Of a DNA stretch of 12,464 nucleotides, positions 7,292 through 12,464 are shown piece by piece. This stretch comes from Caldisericota bacterium. GTDB lineage: Bacteria; Caldisericota; Caldisericia; Cryosericales; Cryosericaceae. Position 1 is the stretch's first letter; the number at the start of each line of letters is the position of its first letter. Below the pieces are notes generated by a model, which was not told where the DNA came from, searched no databases, and saw only the letters and a program-made list of their open reading frames with translations. The stretch covers positions 1 through 12,464 of the forward strand of contig JAKLHS010000008.1 in the NCBI GenBank assembly GCA_022710025.1, written 5' to 3'. The position numbers and the translations under genes were made by a program.

Positions 7292-8278
7292 GTGCAACTC
7301 TCCTTTGTGCAGCGGATGACCGTTCGTCAGGCACACGACTTGCTTCTCAGCGTGGGGTGCCATCCATCGGGAGCCACCTTGATGGCACCGAAAGCCATTC
7401 ACCTCTGCATTCGGATCGATGAGCTTCTGCCGCAGGCCGCAAACATTCTCAAACAAGAGATGCTGGCCAGGGGAGGCGAGGTCGCCGTTCCATCTTCTGC
7501 ATTGCGCCTGAACAGCGGCCGAGTCAGCTGTATCGTATTCGGGACCCTGTCTCAGCTCGCGCGTCTTGCATCGGCGCTCGAGGGACAGCCCTTTGAACTT
7601 CCCGACCTTGCATCCCGATTTCGCCTGATCTGTGCCCTCACTGGATCCAAGCCCTCCTGGTTACCATGCGAAACCGGAGATGCCAATATCGGAGGCCTCA
7701 TCGATTGTGATATCCAGACGACCGGCGTACATGATGTCGTTGCAAACAGCATCGCCCACGCCTGGAGTCTTATGGAACAGCGTTGTTCTTTTCTGGTGGT
7801 GGAGGGTTCCGTCGAATCCATCGTATCTCGCGTCGTCACTCTTCTCGACCGCAAGGCATCATGCCCTGTGGCAATCTGGATTCACGGAACAGCTCTGCTA
7901 AACGTGGGAGCAATGACACCGCTGTTGCTGGAACCTGACAGTCGGCACCCCTCGACTTTCCCCCTTGACGCCCCCGTCTTTGCTGTCTGCAGAAACTCCG
8001 ACCCGATCGGTTTCCTGCTGGCTCTTTCTTCCGACGGGGTCTGCATGGAACGTCTGTTTGTGACGTCTCCTGTTTCCGTGGTCACGAAACCGGAGGCGCT
8101 CCCGCGTCTTGACTGTGTTATCATGCGAGAGACCGATATCGATCTGATTTCTGTCGCGACCCAGGCAAGCGCTCTCACCTGTTTTATGGAGCTCGGCGCA
8201 CAGGCGATCATCACCGACTGCCCATCCCGCATCCATCAATTGCTTACAGCAATCCGAGAGAACCCGTGGAAACTCTGA
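7292..8278 (+). CDS. Dihydropteroate-synthase-like protein lacking catalytic motifs
   Basis: The 328-residue protein starts at GTG. Residues 1-110 resemble the N-terminal extension of some bacterial dihydropteroate synthases (FolP): MAPK (31-34), AANILKQEML (49-58), VFGTLSQL (82-89), QPFEL (99-103). Residues about 130-320 can be laid along a DHPS barrel by eye. GGLIDCDIQTTG (134-145) sits where MGILNVTPDSFSDGG belongs, and ISVATQASALTCF...GAQAIITD (286-309) resembles the last barrel strands. The pterin- and sulfonamide-site residues (NVTPDSF, the SVDT-type strand, DPGxGFGK, RxHD) are all missing. It is unlikely to make dihydropteroate. The frame is intact with a good ribosome site, so it is probably an expressed non-catalytic relative; a new activity or partner role is possible. 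It overlaps birA by 13 bases. The N-domain match is strong; the barrel alignment is my reading. Confidence 0.7.
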   Translation: MQLSFVQRMTVRQAHDLLLSVGCHPSGATLMAPKAIHLCIRIDELLPQAANILKQEMLARGGEVAVPSSALRLNSGRVSCIVFGTLSQLARLASALEGQPFELPDLASRFRLICALTGSKPSWLPCETGDANIGGLIDCDIQTTGVHDVVANSIAHAWSLMEQRCSFLVVEGSVESIVSRVVTLLDRKASCPVAIWIHGTALLNVGAMTPLLLEPDSRHPSTFPLDAPVFAVCRNSDPIGFLLALSSDGVCMERLFVTSPVSVVTKPEALPRLDCVIMRETDIDLISVATQASALTCFMELGAQAIITDCPSRIHQLLTAIRENPWKL

Positions 8279-8979
8279 AGTTCCAATCTGCACCCTCGAC
8301 CCAGCGTGTGGCCCGTGAGCTGGTGCTCACGGGCCACACGCTGCCGTTCGCCGTTCTGGCTGACACACAATCCGAAGGGAGAGGGCGTCTAGGCAGATCG
8401 TGGAAATCGGAGACCGGCGGATTATGGCTGACCATTGCAGCGCTCGTCCCCTCTGCCAGTGCAATCTCCCCGGTTGCTCTTGTCGCAGCATCAACGGTTG
8501 CACAGATCATCACGACAGACACCGCTCTGAATATCGGCGTGAAATGGCCAAATGACCTGCTGATAGGCCGCCGCAAAGTATGCGGCGTCCTCGCCGAGTC
8601 TCTGATTCAGTTCAACAAGACTGTCGTGCTGCTTGGTGTCGGGCTCAACGTCAACAACCGTGTGCATGGCAGCGATTTGACCCGGGCTACATCCCTCTGC
8701 GAGGAACTGGGGCACCGTCTCAACCTGTCCTTGCTTGCGTCAACTCTCATCGAGAAGATCCATCAGGACATCGAACTTCTTGCAACGGATGGTTTCGAAT
8801 CTTTCCTTCCCTGGCTGCGGTCTCACCTCGTTCTTGCCGGCGAAGTCATAACCGTCGAATTCAATGGGGAGCGACAGACTGGCCGCATAGTGGGTCTGAG
8901 CGATACCGGCAGTCTTCTCCTGGCAGGTTCTGACGACACTGTCAGCGAAGTAAGCGCCGGCACTGTTGAAAGCTGGTAA
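8266..8979 (+). CDS. birA: Biotin--[acetyl-CoA-carboxylase] ligase, class I (no DNA-binding domain)
   Basis: The enzyme activates biotin with ATP to biotinyl-AMP and attaches it to the lysine of biotin carboxyl carrier proteins in the cytoplasm. At 237 residues it lacks the N-terminal helix-turn-helix of E. coli BirA, so it should be a ligase without repressor function. Seen in order: STQRVAREL (11-19), the biotinyl-AMP loop GRGRLGRSW (38-46), KWPNDLL (93-99), K104 in RRKVCGVLAE corresponding to the catalytic lysine, LGVGLNVN (123-130), and a C-terminal SH3-like domain (about 190-237). It starts at GTG inside the end of the DHPS-like gene (13-base overlap) with a weak GAGAG site, so translational coupling is likely. 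It ends with TAA only 15 bases from the convergent folD stop, and I see no terminator between them. Confidence 0.94.
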   Translation: METLKFQSAPSTQRVARELVLTGHTLPFAVLADTQSEGRGRLGRSWKSETGGLWLTIAALVPSASAISPVALVAASTVAQIITTDTALNIGVKWPNDLLIGRRKVCGVLAESLIQFNKTVVLLGVGLNVNNRVHGSDLTRATSLCEELGHRLNLSLLASTLIEKIHQDIELLATDGFESFLPWLRSHLVLAGEVITVEFNGERQTGRIVGLSDTGSLLLAGSDDTVSEVSAGTVESW

Positions 8980-8994
8980 CCCCGCACGCTCCCG

Positions 8995-9846
8995 TCAACG
9001 TTTTCCTACATTTAGCCGCGCTGCTCTGAGAACATTATCAAACAGCATCAAGGTCGTAAGGACCCCGACACCACCCGGAACAGGGGTGATCAGCGAAGCT
9101 TTCGGGCGTACACCGTCGAAATCGACATCTCCTACGATCTTACCATTCACATCGTTGATACCCACATCGATCACAACTGCGTCCTCTTTCACATAATCGG
9201 CCGTGATGGCTTTGGGCCTCCCCATCGATACGATCAAGATATCTGCTTCGCGCGTGTACTTTGCCAAGTCGACTGTCTTCGAGTGACACATGGTGACAGT
9301 CGCATCACGCTGCAACAGCAGCGAGGCAACAGGTTTGCCGACAATGTTACTGCGCCCGACAACAACGGCGTTTTTGCCCTGAATCCGTACACCGTAGTTC
9401 TCCAACAACGCGACAATGGACCTTGCCGTCGCTGGAACAAAGCGCGGCTTCCCTATCATCAATTGACCCATGTTGAACGGGTGAAACGCATCGACATCTT
9501 TGTCTGGATCAATGGAATGCAGGATGCTCTCAACGTCGTATTCCTTGGGAAGGGGTAAGCCGACGAGAATCCCGTCGACATCCGGCGACTCGTTGAGCTT
9601 GTGAATGAGGTCCAAAACGTCCGCTTCGCCGACAGAGTCATCGATCTTCCGCAACTCCACGTAAAAACCAAGCTCTACGCCCTTATGCGACATGTTTTTG
9701 AAGTACACCATCGTCGAGGGGTTGTTCCCGACAACAACGACGCTCAGTGAAGGATTATGCCCCTCCGATTTCAAACGTTCGACTTCCTTGACAAGTTCTG
9801 CTTCGATCTTCTTGGTGAACAGCGATGCCTCTATGATAGATCCCAT
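8995..9846 (-). CDS. folD: FolD-family methylenetetrahydrofolate dehydrogenase/cyclohydrolase with altered active site
   Basis: FolD normally oxidises 5,10-methylene-THF with NAD(P)+ and hydrolyses methenyl-THF to 10-formyl-THF. The 283-residue length and the fold signatures are typical: VVGNNPST (38-45), DGILVGLPLP (91-100), DPDKDVD (113-119), nucleotide-binding VVGRSNIVGKP (162-172), DVGIN (227-231), TPVPGGVG (254-261). Key positions differ. By gap-free alignment with E. coli FolD, the catalytic Lys54 (YVxxK) is Met52 (YFKNM) and Gln98 (VQLPLP) is Gly96; Asp121 is kept as Asp119. The PCTPxG loop reads PATARS (138-143) and DGFHP reads DAFHP. Cyclohydrolase activity is probably lost; dehydrogenase or another activity may remain. 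AAGGAG lies 6 bases before the ATG. It follows the rubredoxin gene by 104 bases that contain a hairpin, and converges on birA. Confidence 0.92.
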   Translation of the reverse strand: MGSIIEASLFTKKIEAELVKEVERLKSEGHNPSLSVVVVGNNPSTMVYFKNMSHKGVELGFYVELRKIDDSVGEADVLDLIHKLNESPDVDGILVGLPLPKEYDVESILHSIDPDKDVDAFHPFNMGQLMIGKPRFVPATARSIVALLENYGVRIQGKNAVVVGRSNIVGKPVASLLLQRDATVTMCHSKTVDLAKYTREADILIVSMGRPKAITADYVKEDAVVIDVGINDVNGKIVGDVDFDGVRPKASLITPVPGGVGVLTTLMLFDNVLRAARLNVGKR

Positions 9847-9883
9847 GCGTCTCTCCTTTTCGGCTTCAGAGGTCGCCTGCCCT

Positions 9884-9931
9884 CATGACCGGCGATTGTG
9901 CCGTTCCCATCCGACGGCCTGCCGGGTCATG
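9884..9931 (-). promoter_or_regulatory. Imperfect two-stem hairpin in the folD leader
   Basis: The outer stem pairs 9884-9893 with 9921-9931 (10 bp, one bulge; CATGACC-GGC against GCCGGGTCATG). The inner stem pairs GCCGT with ACGGC around a 9-base loop. It lies between the rubredoxin-gene stop and the folD ribosome site, with no T-run for termination. It could be a leader control element or an mRNA stabiliser. I cannot match it by eye to a known THF riboswitch. Confidence 0.3.
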
Positions 9932-9950
9932 CCCACCCCGGCGCCCGTCC

Positions 9951-10286
9951 TCATCCCCACTTGCCCTTGTTCACGTGGATCTGGATTTCTGCCACGCTGA
10001 ACTGCCGCACGAGGCGTGCTACCTCCTTTGCCTTGGTAAAGGTTCTCAGGCAGCCAGGATCAAGATTGTCCTCGATACCTGCGTCAGCAACCGCCTCTAC
10101 CTTCGCCAGAGCAGCCAGCAGGTCGCTGTGCAGCTGGTTCGTTCGTCGTGCTCGTTCAATGATCTTGCTCTGTTCCTCGGAAATCAACTCAAACTTCTCC
10201 GCGGGAGCGCCGCATTTTGGACACGCCTGCGGTGGTTGATCGCCCTCATACACAAATCCACATACCGTGCATCGCCACATCTTCAT
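9951..10286 (-). CDS. Rubredoxin-type iron protein with C-terminal helical domain
   Basis: The 111-residue protein probably carries electrons through one Fe(Cys)4 centre in the cytoplasm. The N-terminus has the ligands C6-x2-C9 and C22-x2-C25 in WRCTVCGFVYEG...CPKCGAP. The short 12-residue spacing between pairs matches rubredoxin domains found at the C-terminus of rubrerythrins rather than free rubredoxin. Residues about 37-111 look helical and end in AEIQIHVNKGKWG; no ExxH di-iron ligands are evident there, so it is not a rubrerythrin. The start ATG has GGAGG 6 bases upstream; a second ATG two codons later is less well placed. It lies between alaX (63 bases away) and folD (104 bases). The electron partner is unknown. 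The rubredoxin domain is certain; the role of the tail is not. Confidence 0.88.
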   Translation of the reverse strand: MKMWRCTVCGFVYEGDQPPQACPKCGAPAEKFELISEEQSKIIERARRTNQLHSDLLAALAKVEAVADAGIEDNLDPGCLRTFTKAKEVARLVRQFSVAEIQIHVNKGKWG

Positions 10287-10303
10287 GCGTCACCTCCGCT
10301 TTC

Positions 10304-10331
10304 AGTGTAGTGAAAACGTAAACTCAGACAA
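10304..10331 (-). promoter_or_regulatory. Weak candidate promoter before the rubredoxin gene
   Basis: TTGTCT (10331-10326) and TACACT (10309-10304) lie 16 bases apart on the minus strand in the 63-base gap after alaX. The predicted transcript start is only about 10 bases before the ATG, crowding the ribosome site, so the gene may simply be read through from alaX. A perfect 10-base palindrome, GACAGCTGTC, lies just upstream at 10335-10344. Confidence 0.2.
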
Positions 10332-10349
10332 CGTGACAGCTGTCGCTCA

Positions 10350-11558
10350 TCAGCGGCGCAGTTCCCCAGCAAGGAGCGGCTCCAGCTGGGACGCCGTCAC
10401 GCGAACGCTCAATTTCCCTTGCGCAAATCTGTCCGATCCACCTGAACGTGCTCCGTACAACGTCTCCATGAACGACATGAAGGAATGGAGCACGCCTTCC
10501 TGCCCTTCGGGTACCGCACAGAAAAACTGCCCGTTGTCGCCTCCTGATGGATATATGACGACGCAGAATGGACCGGGTGGTTCCCGCAGGATGTCTGTGA
10601 CCGCGTGCGCACATTGTCCGGGAATCCAGTCCATGACAACGACGGCACTTCCCCCGTCGGCAATCCGGGCGGCGATGCTTCGCGCTACGGCTGCCGCAGC
10701 AAGGTTCGTCATCTCCTTCATCTGCCGTGCTGAATCGTGGTCGCGCTGCTGCAAGCGCGCAACAGCTGCAACAACATCGGCAGCACCACATGTTAGAAGA
10801 CGTCCGGTATCCTCCAAGATTCTTCGCTGAGTCCGGACAAACCGAATTGCTGCAGAACCTGCAGTAAAGTATAGGCGAACGTTTCCGCGGACCTTGTCAG
10901 TGCTGGTGATCAGAAAACAGCCGATCTCCCCCGTCGAGACGACATGGGTTCCACCGCAAGGGTTCGTGTCCAGATTGCCAATCTGCACAAGGCGAATCGG
11001 TTCACCGGTCAATTCCGGGATCCTGCGTACGTCGTACGACGGGAGCTCGTCGGCACCCACCAGTTGCGTGCGCACCGGCAAACAGCTCCAGATAATTCTC
11101 TCAACAGCATCCTCAAGATCTGTGATCTGAGACTGCGTCAGTGACGGGATGCCGATTTCGATGCTGGCCTGATCCTCTGTCATGTGAAAAGACAACGTGT
11201 GAATTCCGCGATCTTCAAGCAACCTACTCAAGATATGTTGTGCAGAGTGCAGCTGTGTATGCTGGAGACGTCGCTCTCGATCGATCCTGCACGACAGAAT
11301 ATCGCCAACGCCGATATGTGCATCTCTGCGCACGACAAGGTAAGGGCCCCGCTCATCCTGTTTCGAGGCAATCACGGGCTCTATGCCAATCATCCCACTG
11401 TCGCCGAGCTGTCCTCCAGACTCCGGGTAGAAGTATGTCTTCTCCAGTCTGATCAACAGACCCTCGTCCATCCCCATGACAGCGGTGACGATTCCATCAA
11501 AATCCAGTACCGTCCCGTCTTCCCAGTATCCCCTTTCCACATGGACCCCCGTCGTCAC
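10350..11558 (-). CDS. alaX: Alanyl-tRNA editing protein AlaX, long form (AlaX-L type)
   Basis: This free-standing homologue of the AlaRS editing half hydrolyses mischarged tRNA-Ala (Ser- or Gly-tRNA-Ala) in trans in the cytoplasm. At 402 residues it has a second-domain-like start with FYPESGGQLGD (43-53) and the zinc/catalytic set H104-x3-H108 (HSAQH) and C201-x3-H205 (CGGTH). A helical linker (about 240-300) and a C-terminal DHHA1-type domain with GGSDRFAQGK (373-382) follow. It lacks the aminoacylation and anticodon-recognition parts, so it is not AlaRS. The GTG start overlaps the rarA stop as GTGA (11555-11558), which implies translational coupling. The ribosome site is weak, and an in-frame GTG six codons later (11540) is an alternative. 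It precedes the rubredoxin gene by 63 bases. AlaX-L is my best subtype call. Confidence 0.9.
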   Translation of the reverse strand: MTTGVHVERGYWEDGTVLDFDGIVTAVMGMDEGLLIRLEKTYFYPESGGQLGDSGMIGIEPVIASKQDERGPYLVVRRDAHIGVGDILSCRIDRERRLQHTQLHSAQHILSRLLEDRGIHTLSFHMTEDQASIEIGIPSLTQSQITDLEDAVERIIWSCLPVRTQLVGADELPSYDVRRIPELTGEPIRLVQIGNLDTNPCGGTHVVSTGEIGCFLITSTDKVRGNVRLYFTAGSAAIRFVRTQRRILEDTGRLLTCGAADVVAAVARLQQRDHDSARQMKEMTNLAAAAVARSIAARIADGGSAVVVMDWIPGQCAHAVTDILREPPGPFCVVIYPSGGDNGQFFCAVPEGQEGVLHSFMSFMETLYGARSGGSDRFAQGKLSVRVTASQLEPLLAGELRR

Positions 11559-12464
11559 TCTGGTTTCTTCGCACGCAACGATTTGAGGTAGCCTGCGATC
11601 ACCCGTTCATACCCGGCTCCTGTCGGCATGTAGATGGCACGATCATGGATCTCGTCCGGAAAGTATTCCTGAACAACCCAGCCCCCAGGGAAGTTATGCG
11701 GATACTTGTAGAGAGCTTGACCTGTCCGCGTATTTTTTAATTGTACGGGCGTGTCGACATTCTTTGTCTGCCCGGCAAGATCGCGCGCACGCCGCACCGC
11801 CCCCAGCACGGAATTACTTTTCCGGCTCCCGGACAGATAGATGACGGTTTCCGCAAGGTTGAGCGCAGCCTCCGGCATACCGACGGCACGCACGGCATCG
11901 TACGCCGATGTCGCCATGACCAACGCAAAGGGGTTGGCAAGCCCGATATCCTCCGATGCCAGGATAATCATCCTCCGAGCGATAAAAAGCGGGTCATCGC
12001 CAGCTTCCAGCATACGCGCCATGTAGTAAAGCGCCGCATCCGGGTCTGATCCGCGCATTGATTTGATGAATGCCGACGCCAAGTCGTAGTGCTCCTGTTC
12101 AAAATTCTTGGCAACCGGTACTTCCTTGAGTAATGCATTCAGGTCTGCCCCCTCCGTCAGGCTGCCGGACTGGTAAAGCCAGACAAGAGCGTTCACCGCT
12201 ACGCGCGCATCTCCGGAACAGAAAGCTGCAATGCGGCTGAGCACGGATTCCTCTATATGGATATCAGCCTTCCGGCATCCCTGTTGAAGAACGCGCGTCA
12301 CTTCAGAAACAGTGAGGGGTGCAAACTTCAGCATAAAGATACGCGATCGCAAAGCGGGCGACAGTACTGCATACGGACTCTCCGTTGTGAGTCCAACGAA
12401 CGTCATCAACCGATTTTCCAGCATGGGTAGAAGGAAATCCTGCTGAACACGGTTGAACCGGTGA
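11555..12464 (-). CDS. rarA: Replication-associated recombination protein A (RarA/MgsA), 5' end beyond right edge
   Basis: This AAA+ ATPase acts at stalled replication forks with SSB and is related to clamp-loader subunits. The frame is open to the right edge, and the extra codons before the ATG at 12424 read HRFNRVQQDFLLP, a conserved RarA segment, so that ATG is internal. About 302 C-terminal residues of a family of about 440 are present; Walker A and probably Walker B lie outside. Counting from the internal ATG: sensor-1-like TFVGLTTESPY, arginine-finger LRSRIF, sensor-2 GDARVAVNAL, then the tetramerisation/C-terminal region with FIKSMRGSDPDAALYYMARML, ARRMIILASEDIGLANP, and PHNFPGGWVVQEYFPDE near the end. 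The TGA stop overlaps the alaX GTG start by 4 bases. It is probably the upstream gene of a rarA-alaX-rubredoxin-folD transcript. Confidence 0.96.
   Translation of the reverse strand, partial: HRFNRVQQDFLLPMLENRLMTFVGLTTESPYAVLSPALRSRIFMLKFAPLTVSEVTRVLQQGCRKADIHIEESVLSRIAAFCSGDARVAVNALVWLYQSGSLTEGADLNALLKEVPVAKNFEQEHYDLASAFIKSMRGSDPDAALYYMARMLEAGDDPLFIARRMIILASEDIGLANPFALVMATSAYDAVRAVGMPEAALNLAETVIYLSGSRKSNSVLGAVRRARDLAGQTKNVDTPVQLKNTRTGQALYKYPHNFPGGWVVQEYFPDEIHDRAIYMPTGAGYERVIAGYLKSLRAKKPE

Noticed and set aside
7172..7456. Longer in-frame start for the nucleotidase (ATG at 7456, 95 extra residues)
   Set aside because: It would bury the signal peptide, overlap the divergent gene and its promoter region, and ignore the AGGAGG site 6 bases before the ATG at 7171.
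7292..8278. Functional dihydropteroate synthase folP
   Set aside because: The N-terminal extension fits, but NVTPDSF, the DPGxGFGK loop and the RxHD end motif are all missing.
8980..8994. Bidirectional terminator between birA and folD
   Set aside because: The 15-base gap and its flanks hold no stem with a T-run on either strand.
10335..10344. GACAGCTGTC palindrome as a regulator site
   Set aside because: Perfect 10-base palindromes arise by chance and there is only one copy, so it is mentioned only beside the weak promoter.
1..12464. CRISPR arrays, insertion sequences, phage genes, tRNA or rRNA genes
   Set aside because: I saw no spaced direct repeats, transposase motifs, phage genes, cloverleaf sequences or rRNA-like segments in the window.

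Overview
This 12.5 kb window is bacterial chromosome of moderately high GC. It is densely coded, with nine identifiable genes and no gene-free stretch over 300 bases. TAA, TAG and TGA all serve as stops, so the standard bacterial code applies. The gene set is mostly housekeeping: IleRS, RNase HIII, biotin ligase, FolD, AlaX and RarA. An exported SLH-domain nucleotidase suggests an S-layered cell envelope, and a rubredoxin-type protein suggests an anaerobic or microaerobic life. RNase HIII, the IleRS type and the N-extended DHPS relative point to a Firmicutes-like or deep-branching thermophile/anaerobe lineage. I cannot name the taxon.

Layout. Minus strand, 1-3055: ileS (runs off the left edge) and rnhC. 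Minus strand, 3089-7171: a rho-independent terminator, then a long exported protein with two metallophosphoesterase/5'-nucleotidase modules flanking SLH-like repeats. Its reading frame is broken near the 3' end by one in-frame TAA. A 120-bp divergent intergenic region holds a nearly symmetric inverted repeat that could form back-to-back promoters. Plus strand, 7292-8979: a dihydropteroate-synthase-like protein that lacks the catalytic motifs, overlapped by birA. Minus strand, 8995-12464: rarA (runs off the right edge), alaX (4-base overlap with rarA), a rubredoxin-domain protein and folD, probably cotranscribed and convergent with birA.

Most notable: (1) the IleRS carries a G-x-H-H active-site signature in place of H-x-G-H; (2) the DHPS homologue is an apparent pseudoenzyme; (3) the FolD has lost the lysine and glutamine used for cyclohydrolase chemistry. 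Items 2 and 3 lie within 3 kb and both concern folate, which suggests altered folate/one-carbon metabolism in this lineage. That link is an inference. (4) The nucleotidase has SLH repeats and an unrecognised insert between its two catalytic halves, plus a single premature stop. I found no CRISPR array, transposon, tRNA or rRNA.
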